From Nocardioides panaciterrulae (lineage in GTDB: Bacteria > Actinomycetota > Actinomycetes > Propionibacteriales > Nocardioidaceae), in the NCBI RefSeq assembly GCF_013409645.1, contig NZ_JACCBG010000001.1, positions 3,594,001 through 3,658,000 of the forward strand: a DNA stretch of 64,000 nt. Reading direction: 5' to 3'. A model generated the notes under the pieces. It had not been told where the DNA came from, made no database searches, and saw nothing but the letters and a program-made list of their open reading frames with translations. Positions within the stretch are counted from its first letter, which is position 1. Every line of letters begins with the position of its first letter. The translations under genes were made by a program, and so were the position numbers. Below are positions 23,724 through 32,662 of the stretch, piece by piece.

Positions 23724-25328
23724 ATGGGTTGGAACGATCAAACCGAGTGGTGGCGGCACGCGACCGTCTACCAGGTCTACGTGCGCAGCTTCGCCGACGG
23801 CAACGGCGACGGGATCGGTGACCTGCCCGGCATCACCGCGCGGCTGCCGTACCTGCGCGACCTCGGCGTCGACGCCCTGTGGATCACGCCGTTCTACACC
23901 TCCCCCCAGAAGGACCACGGCTACGACGTCGCCGACTACTGCGACGTCGACCCGCTGTTCGGCCGGCTCAGCGACGCCGACGACCTGATCGCGACCGCCC
24001 ACGACCTGGGCCTGCGGCTGATCGTCGACCTGGTGCCCAACCACACCTCGGATGCGCACCCGTGGTTCCGCGCGGCGCTGGCCGCCGGGCCGGGCAGCCC
24101 CGAGCGGGCCCGCTACCTCTTCCGGCCCGGCCGCGGCGCCGACGGCGCCGAGCCGCCGAACAACTGGGAGTCGGTCTTCGGCGGCCCGGCGTGGACCCGG
24201 GTCGAGGACCCGTCGCCAGGCTCCGGACGACCCGCCGAGTGGTACCTCCACCTCTTCGACAGCACCCAGCCCGACCTCGACTGGCGCAACCCCGAGGTCG
24301 GCGACATGTTCGAGGACGTGCTGACCTTCTGGCTCGACCGGGGTGTCGACGGGTTCCGCGTCGACGTCGCCCATGGCCTGTTCAAGGAGGAGAGCCTGCG
24401 CGACCAGGTGGTCGCCGACGAGCCCGCCCAGGCCGCCGGGGACAGCAGCATGGTCGAGCGCCGGATGCGCGACGAGCCGATGTGGGACCAGCCCGAGGTG
24501 CACGAGGTCTACCGGCGCTGGCGGCGGATCCTCGACAAGTACGACGGGCAGCGGATGGACGTCGCCGAGGCGTGGACCCAGACCCCCGAGTCGATGGCCC
24601 GCTTCGTGCGCCCCGACGAGATGAACCAGTCGTTCAACTTCGCCTGGCTGCTCGCGCCGTGGTCGGCGCAGGAGTTCGCTGCGGTCATCACCGGCACCTT
24701 CGACGCGCTGCGCCCGGTCGGCGCGACGCCGACCTGGGTGCTCAGCAACCACGACGTGGTCCGCCACGTGACCAGGTACGGCGGCGGCGCGCAGGGCCTG
24801 GCCCGCGCGAAGGCGGCGACCATGACGATGCTGGCGCTGCCCGGCTCGTCGTACCTCTACCAGGGCGAGGAGCTGGGCCTGGAGCAGGCCGAGGTGGAGC
24901 CGGAGTTCCGTCAGGACCCGTCCTGGTTCCGCACCGGCGAGCCCGGCCGCGACGGCTGCCGGGTGCCGCTGCCCTGGGGCGGGGACCGGCCGCCGTTCGC
25001 GTTCGGCTCCGGCGACGGCCACCCGTGGATCCCGCAGCCGCCGGACTGGGAGGCGATCACGGTCGAGGCGCAGGCCGGCGACCCGGACTCGACGCTCTCG
25101 TTCTACCGGAAGGCGCTGTCGGCCCGTCGTGGGTTCGCGACCTCCGCCGGCGACGAGGTGGAGATGCTCGACCTGGGAGCCGACGTGCTGGCCTTCCGCC
25201 GGGGCCCGGTCACCGCGGTCCTCAACTGCGGCACCGAGCCGGTCGCGCTCCCCGAGGGCGAGGTCCTGCTGGCCAGCGGGCCCGTCGACGGCACGCTGCC
25301 CGCCGACACCGCGGTCTGGCTCGGCTGA
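23724..25328 (+). CDS. GH13 alpha-glucosidase / alpha-amylase family protein
   Basis: A 534-residue TIM-barrel glycoside hydrolase of family 13. ATVYQVYVRSFADGNGDGIGDLPGI is the usual N-terminus. The catalytic residues are Asp in FRVDVAHG (about 214), Glu in MDVAEAW (about 282) and Asp in VLSNHDVVRH (about 344). DLVPNHTSD is conserved region I. No signal peptide is seen, so it probably acts on imported oligosaccharides such as maltose, isomaltose or trehalose; which one is not readable. A strong terminator hairpin follows. Confidence 0.92.
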   Translation: MGWNDQTEWWRHATVYQVYVRSFADGNGDGIGDLPGITARLPYLRDLGVDALWITPFYTSPQKDHGYDVADYCDVDPLFGRLSDADDLIATAHDLGLRLIVDLVPNHTSDAHPWFRAALAAGPGSPERARYLFRPGRGADGAEPPNNWESVFGGPAWTRVEDPSPGSGRPAEWYLHLFDSTQPDLDWRNPEVGDMFEDVLTFWLDRGVDGFRVDVAHGLFKEESLRDQVVADEPAQAAGDSSMVERRMRDEPMWDQPEVHEVYRRWRRILDKYDGQRMDVAEAWTQTPESMARFVRPDEMNQSFNFAWLLAPWSAQEFAAVITGTFDALRPVGATPTWVLSNHDVVRHVTRYGGGAQGLARAKAATMTMLALPGSSYLYQGEELGLEQAEVEPEFRQDPSWFRTGEPGRDGCRVPLPWGGDRPPFAFGSGDGHPWIPQPPDWEAITVEAQAGDPDSTLSFYRKALSARRGFATSAGDEVEMLDLGADVLAFRRGPVTAVLNCGTEPVALPEGEVLLASGPVDGTLPADTAVWLG

Positions 25329-25364
25329 TCTGTAGGCCCGGGGGTCAGCTGACGACCCGAGCAG

Positions 25365-25398
25365 GACGGCGCCCACCCCGCTGGGGGTGGGCGCCGTC
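25365..25398. terminator. Strong bidirectional hairpin terminator
   Basis: The arms GACGGCGCCCACCCC and GGGGTGGGCGCCGTC (15 bp, perfect) enclose a four-base loop. It lies between the convergent GH13 and MarR genes, so it can end transcription from both sides. There is no long U tract, as usual in high-GC actinobacteria. Confidence 0.9.
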
Positions 25399-25419
25399 TG
25401 CGTGTGTGGGTAGGCCGGG

Positions 25420-25881
25420 TTACGGCCGGTCGTCGAGCGTGGCGTTGTAGCGGCCCAGCTGGGCGGCGAACGACGCGAGGTCGTCGTCGGACCAGTCGCC
25501 CATCCGGTCGTCGAGCCACCGTCGCCGCTCGGAGGCGACCTCGCCGATCCGGTGCACGGCATCGGCGCTGGCCGAGACCAGCGTGGCCCGGCGGTCCTCC
25601 GGGTCCGGCGCCCGGTCGACCAGGCCGATCTCCTCGAGGTGCTGCAGCTGCCGGCTCACCGCCCCCTTGTCCAGGCACAGCCCGTCGGCGATGGCCGAGG
25701 CCCGCATCGCGCCGAGGTCGGCGAGGTAGGCGAGCATGAGGTACGACCCGCTCTGCAGCTCCGGGTGCACCGCCCGGGCCCGCTCGGCGAGCACCCGGCG
25801 GATCCGGCGCAGCATCACGCTGACCTCGTGCTCGAGCAGTCGCAGCGACTCCACGCGACCGGTCCGGGTGGCGGTGCTCAT
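25420..25881 (-). CDS. MarR-family transcriptional regulator
   Basis: A 153-residue winged-helix regulator: MRASAIADGLCLDKGAVSRQLQHLEEIGLVDRAPDPEDRRATLVSAS is the MarR DNA-binding core with the DxR wing. Its ATG overlaps the stop of the upstream DHA2 pump gene (ATGA), so it is the second gene of that operon and probably represses it. Inverted GGTTG/CAACC sequences around the pump promoter (27658-27674) are candidate operators. Confidence 0.92.
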   Translation of the reverse strand: MSTATRTGRVESLRLLEHEVSVMLRRIRRVLAERARAVHPELQSGSYLMLAYLADLGAMRASAIADGLCLDKGAVSRQLQHLEEIGLVDRAPDPEDRRATLVSASADAVHRIGEVASERRRWLDDRMGDWSDDDLASFAAQLGRYNATLDDRP

Positions 25882-27614
25882 CGCGGGGCCACGCCCTCGG
25901 TCACGCCCTCGTCCAGCTCCTCGGGGAGGCTCCCGACCGGGTCCGCGGGGAGGCTCCCGACCGGGGTCACCTCCGCGGCGGGAGCGACGCCGGCGGTCTC
26001 CCGGGCGAGCTCGTCCTCGTGCTCGATCGTGGTGCGCAGCGGCACCTCGCGGATGAACAGCACGCAGATGAACGCCGCGACCGCGAAGGGCAGCGCGACC
26101 AGGAAGATGCGGCCGGTGGCGTCACCGAACGCGCTCTCGAAGAGGCCGCGCACGTGCGCGCCCAGCGTGTTGGGGTCGGGGATGCTGCCGCCTCGGGTGC
26201 GGGACTGGAAGTCCGCCAGCTCCTTCCCGATCGCGGGGTCCTGCCGGGCCAGCGCGGCCAGCGCGGGCAGGCCCTCGGACAGCGACGCGGCCACGCGGTG
26301 GGCCAGGATCGCGCCGAGCGCCGAGATGCCGATCGAGCCGCCCAGCGAGCGGAAGAAGGCGACCACGGAGGAGGCCGCGCCCATGTCGGCCTGCGCGGTG
26401 TTGTTCTGCACGGCCAGCACGAGGTTCTGCATCGTGGCCCCGAGGCCGACGCCGAGCACGGCCATGTACAGGCCCACCCGCCACAGCGCGATGGTCGCGT
26501 CGATCGTGGACAGCAGGCCGATCCCGACGATCACCGTGGCCATGCCGCCGACCAGCCAGCGCTTCCAGATGCCGGTGGTCGAGATGATCCGGCCGGAGAC
26601 GATGCTGGAGACGAACAGGCCGCCGACCATGCACACCGACATCAGGCCGGCGTCGGTCGGGCTCATGCCGCGGGCGCGCTGGAAGTAGAGGCTCAGGTAG
26701 ACCGTGGAGCCGAACATCGCGACGCCGATCAGCACCGAGGCCAGGGTCGCCAGGCTCGTCGTACGGTCCCTGAACAGCCGCAGCGGCACCACCGGCTCGA
26801 CGGCGAACCTCGCCTCGACCAGCACGGCCAGGCCAAGGATCACCACGGCCAACGACACCAGGGCCCAGCTCAGCGCGGAGTTCCAGGCGAACTGCTGGCC
26901 ACCGAGGGAGACCCAGACCAGCAGGACCGACACGCCGCCGACGATCAGCAGCGCGCCGAGGTAGTCGATGTGCACCTCGCGCTTGACCACGGGCAGGTGC
27001 AGGGTCTTCTGCAGGACCACGAACGCCAGGACCGCCACCGGGAGCCCCGCGAAGAAGCACCACTGCCAGCCCACCGTGTCCACGAGCAGGCCGCCGATCA
27101 GCGGGCCGGAGACCGTGGCCAGCGCGAACACCGCGCCCAGGTAGCCGGAGTAGCGGCCGCGCTCGCGGGGGGTCACCATCGAGGCGATCACGACCTGGAC
27201 CAGCGCGGTCAGGCCGCCGACGCCGAGGCCCTGGATCGCGCGGGCGCCGATCAGCATGCCCATCGAGTTGGCGAAGCCGGCGATGATCGAGCCGATCGAG
27301 AAGATCACCAGCGCGGTCTGCACCAGCAGCTTCTTGCTGAACAGGTCGGCGAGCTTGCCCCAGATCGGCGTGGTCGCGGTCATCGTCAGCAGCGTCGCGA
27401 CCACGACCCAGGTGTAGCCGGTCTGGTTGCCGTGCAGGTCGGACACGATCGTGGGCAGCGCGTTGGAGACGATCGTGCTGGAGAGCATCGCGACGAACAT
27501 CGCGAGCAGGAGGCCGCTGAGGGCCTCGAGCACCTCGCGGTGCGACATCCGCACCTCGGCCTCGGCCGAGGCGGGTGCGAGTGGTGCAGCGTGGGACACG
27601 GGAGCTCGATTCAC
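25878..27614 (-). CDS. DHA2-family MFS drug efflux transporter (EmrB/QacA type)
   Basis: A 578-residue pump with about 14 membrane helices. LSGLLLAMFVAMLSSTIVSNALPTIVSDL is helix 1 of the DHA2 group, WVVVATLLTMTATTPIWGKLADLF carries the loop motif, and GARAIQGLGVGGL is conserved. A short repeated PVGSLP sequence lies in the C-terminal tail. The start is uncertain: the GTG at 27614 lies about 20 bases after the predicted transcription start; an ATG at 27548 with AGGTG upstream is an alternative. MarR follows with a four-base overlap. A short ORF and hairpins lie upstream. Confidence 0.9.
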   Translation of the reverse strand: MNRAPVSHAAPLAPASAEAEVRMSHREVLEALSGLLLAMFVAMLSSTIVSNALPTIVSDLHGNQTGYTWVVVATLLTMTATTPIWGKLADLFSKKLLVQTALVIFSIGSIIAGFANSMGMLIGARAIQGLGVGGLTALVQVVIASMVTPRERGRYSGYLGAVFALATVSGPLIGGLLVDTVGWQWCFFAGLPVAVLAFVVLQKTLHLPVVKREVHIDYLGALLIVGGVSVLLVWVSLGGQQFAWNSALSWALVSLAVVILGLAVLVEARFAVEPVVPLRLFRDRTTSLATLASVLIGVAMFGSTVYLSLYFQRARGMSPTDAGLMSVCMVGGLFVSSIVSGRIISTTGIWKRWLVGGMATVIVGIGLLSTIDATIALWRVGLYMAVLGVGLGATMQNLVLAVQNNTAQADMGAASSVVAFFRSLGGSIGISALGAILAHRVAASLSEGLPALAALARQDPAIGKELADFQSRTRGGSIPDPNTLGAHVRGLFESAFGDATGRIFLVALPFAVAAFICVLFIREVPLRTTIEHEDELARETAGVAPAAEVTPVGSLPADPVGSLPEELDEGVTEGVAPR

Positions 27615-27639
27615 GGGGAGTAGAAGGTTGCCGCCAGCA

Positions 27640-27668
27640 ACTATATTCTCTTTGGTTGACGATGACAA
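27640..27668 (-). promoter_or_regulatory. Promoter of the DHA2 pump-MarR operon
   Basis: On the minus strand TTGTCA (27668-27663), a 17-base spacer and TATAGT (27645-27640) form a near-consensus housekeeping promoter, unusually AT-rich for this genome. The -35 lies within GGTTG-TCATCGT-CAACC and a second GTTGC/GCAAC inverted repeat follows the -10, as expected for MarR control. Confidence 0.7.
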
Positions 27669-27713
27669 CCAACGTGGCCCGGGACACAGCACCGGACCGT
27701 CCCGGACATGCAG

Positions 27714-27783
27714 CGACCCGCAGGCGTGAACCTCCGAGGAGGCCCGCTCCGGTGGACGTGACGACCGGATCGCCTGCGGGTCG
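27714..27783 (-). promoter_or_regulatory. Leader hairpin upstream of the DHA2 pump (possible attenuator)
   Basis: A perfect 13-bp inverted repeat, CGACCCGCAGGCG at 27714-27726 and its complement at 27771-27783, encloses 44 bases containing a second palindrome, CCTCCGAGGAGG (27731-27742). Another 7-bp inverted repeat follows at 27679-27685 and 27699-27705. The structures lie between the 12-codon ORF and the pump gene, where an attenuator would be expected. Confidence 0.5.
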
Positions 27784-27831
27784 GGTAGCTGCTGTGGATT
27801 CGCGAGCAGTACTTCGCTCACGCGGTTGCTG

Positions 27832-27870
27832 CTAGCGGGCAGCCACCTCACGCGTCCAACAAGACTTCAT
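27832..27870 (-). CDS. 12-residue leader ORF (MKSCWTREVAAR)
   Basis: A 12-codon frame starting at the ATG at 27870 and ending in TAG, preceded by AAAGGAGGTGG (27889-27879), the strongest ribosome site in this region. A TTGAAG-17-TACCGT promoter sits just upstream. Such a strong site for so short a frame suggests a regulatory leader peptide rather than a structural protein. It precedes the DHA2 pump gene by about 220 bases with hairpins between. Confidence 0.6.
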   Translation of the reverse strand: MKSCWTREVAAR

Positions 27871-27902
27871 CTTCCGGACCACCTCCTTTCCCGTGTGCCA
27901 CC

Positions 27903-27931
27903 ACGGTAGGCCCGCTTCCCGGACCCTTCAA
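27903..27931 (-). promoter_or_regulatory. Promoter for the leader ORF
   Basis: On the minus strand TTGAAG (27931-27926), 17 bases, TACCGT (27908-27903). Transcription would start near 27896, about 25 bases before the 12-codon ORF. The -10 is identical to that of the rpoB promoter. The remaining bases to 28112 hold no recognisable gene. Confidence 0.5.
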
Positions 27932-28112
27932 CCACTTTTCCCCGGGTTCATCGGGTCACCGGGTCCGGGCCCACGGGGTCCGGGTCGGCTGCACGTGCGA
28001 CCCTCGCGGGAACAATTGCTCGGAAGTCGGGGGGTTACCCAGCAGTAGCGGGCCGATCTCCAAACAATTGAACGCACCCACCCCCCGCGACCGGCCCGGC
28101 ACGCCCGACCGC

Positions 28113-30206
28113 TCAGGCGACGGGCGCGGCGAACTGGGCGTCGTGCAGGCGGGCGTAGGCGCCACCCGCGGCGAGCAGCTCCTCGTGGGTGCCCTGCTCC
28201 ACGATGTCGCCGTGCTCCATGACCAGGATCAGGTCCGCGTCGCGGATCGTGGAGAGCCGGTGCGCGATCACGAAGCTGGTGCGGTCCGAGCGCAGCGCCG
28301 ACATCGCCTGCTGCACCAGCAGCTCGGTGCGGGTGTCGACCGAGGACGTAGCCTCGTCGAGGATCAGCAGCGCCGGGTCGGTCAGGAACGCGCGGGCGAT
28401 CGTCACCAGCTGCCGCTCCCCCGCCGAGAGGTTGCTGCCCTCCTCGTCGATCACCGTGTCGTAGCCGTCCGGCAGCGAGTGCACGAACCGGTCCACGAAC
28501 GTCGCCCGGGCGGCCGCCAGCACCTGCTCGTCGGTGGCGCCCGGGCGGCCGTAGGCGATGTTGTCGTGGATGGTGCCGCCGAAGAGCCAGGTGTCCTGCA
28601 GGACCATCCCGATCTGGCCGCGCAGCGCGGCCCGCGGCATCGCGGTGATGTCCACACCGTCGATCGTGATCCGGCCGGCGTCGACGTCGTAGAAGCGCAT
28701 CACCAGGTTGACCAGCGTGGTCTTGCCGGCGCCGGTGGGCCCGACGATCGCCACGGTCTGCCCGGGCCGGGCCACCAGCGAGAGGTCGCGGATCAGCGGC
28801 TGGTCCTCGTCGTACGCGAAGCCGACGTGCTCGAAGGCGACCTCGCCGCGGCGGGCCGCCGGGGTCGCGGTCACCGGGGCGTCCGTGGGCTCCTCCTCGG
28901 CGTCGAGCAGCTCGAAGACCCGCTCGGCCGAGGCGACGCCGGACTGCAGCAGGTTCATCATCGAGGCGACGGTGGTCAGCGGCTGGGTGAACTGCCGGGT
29001 GTACTGGATGAACGCCTGGACCTCGCCGAGCGACAGCGACCCGCTGGCCACCCGCAGGCCGCCGACGACGGCGATGACGACGTAGTTGAGGTTCCCGATG
29101 AACATCATCGACGGCATGATCAGCCCCGAGACGAACTGCGCGCCGAAGCTGACCTTGTAGAGCTCCTCATTCTCCTCGGCGAAGGTCTGCTCGACCTCCG
29201 GCTGCCGGCCGAACACCTTGACCAGCGCGTGGCCGGAGAAGGTCTCCTCGATGTGCGCGTTCAGGGTGCCGGTACGGCGCCACTGCGCCACGAACTGTCC
29301 CTGGGAGCGCTTCATGATCGCGCGGGTCACCAGCAGCGAGGCCGGGACCGACACCAGCGCCAGCAGCGCGAGCAGCGGCGAGATCCAGAGCATCATCGCC
29401 AGCACGCCGACGACCGTGAGCAGCGAGGTCAGCAGCTGGCTCATCGTCTGCTGCAGGGTCTGGCTGACGTTGTCGATGTCGTTGGTGACCCGGCTGAGCA
29501 GCTCGCCGCGCGGGGAGCGGTCGAAGTAGCCGAGCGGCAGCCGGTTGATCTTAGCCTCGACGTCCTGACGCATCCGGTAGACGGTGTTCTGCACGACCGT
29601 GTTGAGCACGAAGCCCTGCAGCCAGCCGAGCAGCGCGGCGCCGGCGTAGATCGCGAGCACGAACAGCAGCACGTTGCGGACCGCGTCGAAGTCGACGCCC
29701 TGGCCCGGGACGACGTGGGGCATGCCCGCGAGCAGGTCCGCGCGCTTGTCCTGCCCCTGGGCCCGGAGAGCCTCGACCGCCTGCTGCTGGGTCAGCCCGG
29801 CGGGCAGGTGGCGGCCGATCAGGCCGGCGAAGACCAGGTCGGTGGCGCGGCCCAGGATCCGAGGCCCCACCGACATCAGCACCACGCTGGTGACGCCGAG
29901 CACCACGACGAGGATCGCCTTGCCCCGCTCGGGACGCATCCGGGCGATCATCCGCTTCGCGGACGGGCCGAACTCCATCGCCTTCTGGCCGACCATGCCG
30001 CCGCCCATCGGGCCCCGGCCGGGCCCGGGCCCGGCCTGGATGCGTTCGGTGGCGGCCAGCGCCCTGCCCTTGGGGGCCCGGCCACCAGCACCCCGGTCCT
30101 CCGGAGCCTGGCCGTCGGGACCCTGCCCGTCCGGACCCCGCCCGCCGGGACCCCGGCCGTCCGGACCCCGGCCGTGCGGGGCGTTGCCGTCGGTGGTGGC
30201 GCTCAT
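28113..30206 (-). CDS. Heterodimeric ABC exporter subunit, canonical ATP site
   Basis: A 697-residue half-transporter with six membrane helices (about 90-390) and a nucleotide-binding domain: Walker [10 protein letters not shown], signature LSAGERQ, and Walker [13 protein letters not shown] with the catalytic Glu. The first 60 residues are a Gly/Pro/Asp/Arg-rich low-complexity extension encoded by imperfect 15-bp repeats (about 30100-30180). Its ATG overlaps the stop of the preceding half-transporter (ATGA). Together they should form one multidrug or lipid exporter, controlled by the TetR gene upstream. Confidence 0.92.
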   Translation of the reverse strand: MSATTDGNAPHGRGPDGRGPGGRGPDGQGPDGQAPEDRGAGGRAPKGRALAATERIQAGPGPGRGPMGGGMVGQKAMEFGPSAKRMIARMRPERGKAILVVVLGVTSVVLMSVGPRILGRATDLVFAGLIGRHLPAGLTQQQAVEALRAQGQDKRADLLAGMPHVVPGQGVDFDAVRNVLLFVLAIYAGAALLGWLQGFVLNTVVQNTVYRMRQDVEAKINRLPLGYFDRSPRGELLSRVTNDIDNVSQTLQQTMSQLLTSLLTVVGVLAMMLWISPLLALLALVSVPASLLVTRAIMKRSQGQFVAQWRRTGTLNAHIEETFSGHALVKVFGRQPEVEQTFAEENEELYKVSFGAQFVSGLIMPSMMFIGNLNYVVIAVVGGLRVASGSLSLGEVQAFIQYTRQFTQPLTTVASMMNLLQSGVASAERVFELLDAEEEPTDAPVTATPAARRGEVAFEHVGFAYDEDQPLIRDLSLVARPGQTVAIVGPTGAGKTTLVNLVMRFYDVDAGRITIDGVDITAMPRAALRGQIGMVLQDTWLFGGTIHDNIAYGRPGATDEQVLAAARATFVDRFVHSLPDGYDTVIDEEGSNLSAGERQLVTIARAFLTDPALLILDEATSSVDTRTELLVQQAMSALRSDRTSFVIAHRLSTIRDADLILVMEHGDIVEQGTHEELLAAGGAYARLHDAQFAAPVA

Positions 30207-31939
30207 GCCGCGTCCTCACTGGTGAGCTGGGAGTCCACGATCTCCTGGTAGGTCTCGCAGTCCTCGAGCAATTGCTCGTGGGTGCCGCGGCCGACGACCC
30301 GCCCGTCCTCGAGCACGAGGATCAGGTCGGCGTCGATGATCGTGGAGACCCGCTGGGCCACGATCAGCACGGTCGCGTCGGTGGTGACCGGGCCGAGCGC
30401 GGCGCGCAGCCGGGCGTCGGTGGCGAGGTCCAGGGCGGAGAAGGAGTCGTCGAAGAGATAGATCGCCGGCCGGCGCACGAGCGCCCGCGCGATCGCCAGC
30501 CGCTGCCGCTGGCCGCCGGAGAAGTTGGTGCCGCCCTGGCTGACCGCGGCGTCGAGCCCGTCGGGCATGGCCTCGACGAAGTCGCGCGCCTGCGCGATCT
30601 CGAGTGCGGCCCACAGCTCGTCGTCGGTGGCGTCGGGCTTGCCGTGGCGCAGGTTGCTGGCGACCGTGCCGCTGAACAGCCAGGCCTTCTGGGGCACCAG
30701 GCCGATCTGGGCCCAGAGCAGGTCGGGTTCGAGGTGGCGTACGTCGACCCCGCCGACCGAGACCGTGCCGCCGGTGGCGTCGAAGAGCCGGGGCACCAGG
30801 TTGACCAGCGTGGACTTGCCGGCGCCGGTCGAGCCGATCACCGCGACCGTCTGCCCGGGGCGGGCGCGCAGCCGGACGTGGTCGAGCACCGGGGCCTCGG
30901 CACCGGGGTAGGAGAACACCACGTCGTCGAGGTCGAGCCAGCCGCGCCGGTCCGGGTCCGGCGCCACCGGCTCGGCGGACGGGACCACCGAGGTCTCGGT
31001 GTCGAGGACCTCGACGATGCGGTCGCCGCACACCGAGGAGCGCGGCACCATCATCAGCATGAAGGTCGCCATCATCACCGACATCAGGATCTGCATCAGG
31101 TAGGACAGGAAGGCGGTCAGCGCCCCGACCTGCATCTGGCCGGTGTCGACGCGGTGGCCGCCGAACCAGATGACGGCGACGCTGGAGACGTTCACGACCA
31201 GCATCACCAGCGGGAACATCGTCGCCATCCAGCGACCGGCCCGGATCGCGACCTGGGTCAGGTCGCCGTTCGCGGTGGCGAACCGCTCGGTCTCGTGGGG
31301 CTCGCGCACGAAGGCGCGGACGACGCGGATGCCGGTGATCTGCTCGCGCAGCACCCGGTTGACCTCGTCGATGCGCGCCTGCATCTTGCGGAAGCTCGGC
31401 ACCATCCGGCTGACCACCAGGCCGACGCTGAGGAACAGCGCGGGTACGACGACCGCGAGGATCCAGCCCAGCCCGCGGTCCTCGCGCAGCGCCATGATCA
31501 CGCCGCCGACCATCATGATTGGCGAGGAGACCGCGATCGTGCAGGCCATCAGCACCAGCATCTGCACCTGCTGCACGTCGTTGGTGCTGCGGGTGATCAG
31601 CGAGGGCGCGCCGAAGTCCTGGAGCTCGCGCTGGGAGAAGGTGCCGACCCGGTGGAAGATCGCGCCGCGCACGTCGCGGCCGAAGCCCATGGCGGTGCGG
31701 GCGCCGAACCACACCGCACCGACCGAGCAGACGATCTGGGCGAGCGAGACGCTCAGCATCAGCGCGCCGGTGCGGACGATGTAGCCGGTGTCGCCGCGGA
31801 TGACGCCGTTGTCGATGATGTCGGCGTTCAGGCTCGGGAGGTAGAGCATCGCCAGCACGCTCACGAACTGCAGGACGACGATGATGCCCAGCCACGCGCG
31901 GTAGGGCCGCAGGTGGCTGCGGAGCAGGCGGAGCAGCAT
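30203..31939 (-). CDS. Heterodimeric ABC exporter subunit, degenerate ATP site
   Basis: A 578-residue half-transporter with six membrane helices (about 15-310) and an ATPase domain: Walker [10 protein letters not shown], signature FSGGQRQ, and Walker [13 protein letters not shown], where Asp replaces the catalytic Glu. That substitution is the hallmark of the inactive site in heterodimeric exporters such as BmrC/BmrD and TM287/288. The ATG overlaps the TetR stop by one base (TGATG), and the canonical partner follows with a four-base overlap. Confidence 0.92.
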   Translation of the reverse strand: MLLRLLRSHLRPYRAWLGIIVVLQFVSVLAMLYLPSLNADIIDNGVIRGDTGYIVRTGALMLSVSLAQIVCSVGAVWFGARTAMGFGRDVRGAIFHRVGTFSQRELQDFGAPSLITRSTNDVQQVQMLVLMACTIAVSSPIMMVGGVIMALREDRGLGWILAVVVPALFLSVGLVVSRMVPSFRKMQARIDEVNRVLREQITGIRVVRAFVREPHETERFATANGDLTQVAIRAGRWMATMFPLVMLVVNVSSVAVIWFGGHRVDTGQMQVGALTAFLSYLMQILMSVMMATFMLMMVPRSSVCGDRIVEVLDTETSVVPSAEPVAPDPDRRGWLDLDDVVFSYPGAEAPVLDHVRLRARPGQTVAVIGSTGAGKSTLVNLVPRLFDATGGTVSVGGVDVRHLEPDLLWAQIGLVPQKAWLFSGTVASNLRHGKPDATDDELWAALEIAQARDFVEAMPDGLDAAVSQGGTNFSGGQRQRLAIARALVRRPAIYLFDDSFSALDLATDARLRAALGPVTTDATVLIVAQRVSTIIDADLILVLEDGRVVGRGTHEQLLEDCETYQEIVDSQLTSEDAA

Positions 31940-32562
31940 CAGATCTCCCTCCGGCGGACGCCGTCGAGCAGCAGGTCCGCGATCTGGTCGGGGGTGAGCA
32001 CGGGGGCCATGCCGAGCTCGGGCCGGCTGGCACCGAAGATCAGCGAGCGCAGCGCGATCGCGGCGACGTCCGGGGCGACCGCGAGCTCGTCGCGGTGCGG
32101 CTCGAACAGCCCGACGAGCCGGCGGTGCAGGTCGTCCTGGGCCTTCAGCACGAACGGCGGCGGACCCAGGTGGCCCTTGCCGTCCCGCTCCCGCTCGTGC
32201 TCCTCGTGGGCGGCCATCAGGTGCACGCGCGCGGCCATCATCACGGTCATCGTCATCCGCATCCGCTGCAGCACCCGCTCGGTCGCGACGACCACCTTGG
32301 GCCGCAGGCCCTGCACCCCGGCCATCGCCCGGTCGAAGTCGGCCTGGCCGTCGGCGGGGTTGATGGCCTCCTCCGCCGCGGCCAGCATCAGGCTCCTCTT
32401 GTCCGGGAAGACCCGGAAGATCGTGCCCTCGGCGATGCCGGCCGCCTCCGCGATCTCCCGGGTGCTGACCTCCCCGCCCGAGTCGACGATGAGCGGGATC
32501 AGGACGTCGACGATCGCCTTGCGGCGGTCCTCGGCGGTCATCGCGGTGGCGCGGGGGGTCAT
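31939..32562 (-). CDS. TetR-family regulator of the ABC exporter operon
   Basis: A 207-residue repressor; the N-terminal helix-turn-helix reads VSTREIAEAAGIAEGTIFRVFPDKRSLMLAA, followed by a ligand-binding helical domain. The ATG at 32562 lies six bases after a TAGTCT -10 box (leaderless). A perfect 20-bp palindrome directly upstream of this -10 box is the likely operator. It is the first gene of a three-gene operon with two ABC half-transporters, a usual arrangement for self-regulated drug efflux. Confidence 0.92.
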   Translation of the reverse strand: MTPRATAMTAEDRRKAIVDVLIPLIVDSGGEVSTREIAEAAGIAEGTIFRVFPDKRSLMLAAAEEAINPADGQADFDRAMAGVQGLRPKVVVATERVLQRMRMTMTVMMAARVHLMAAHEEHERERDGKGHLGPPPFVLKAQDDLHRRLVGLFEPHRDELAVAPDVAAIALRSLIFGASRPELGMAPVLTPDQIADLLLDGVRRREI

Positions 32563-32575
32563 GCGGTCAGACTAA

Positions 32576-32595
32576 GTGAGTGAGCGCTCACTCAC
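32576..32595. promoter_or_regulatory. Perfect palindromic TetR operator
   Basis: GTGAGTGAGCGCTCACTCAC is a perfect 20-bp palindrome, two bases upstream of the TAGTCT -10 box (32574-32569) of the TetR gene. Repressor bound here would block polymerase. The TGAGTGAGCGCTCACTCA core is typical of AcrR/TetR operators. Confidence 0.85.
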
Positions 32596-32662
32596 AACTC
32601 GATATCGGTGTACGCCGACCACGGCTGCGGATCGGGCCCGGGTGGGGGCTGGACCGGCGGGC

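Noticed and set aside
30100..30180. Short repeats that could be mistaken for a CRISPR or minisatellite
   Set aside because: They are imperfect 15-bp units encoding the Gly/Pro/Asp/Arg-rich N-terminus of an ABC subunit; no spacer structure.
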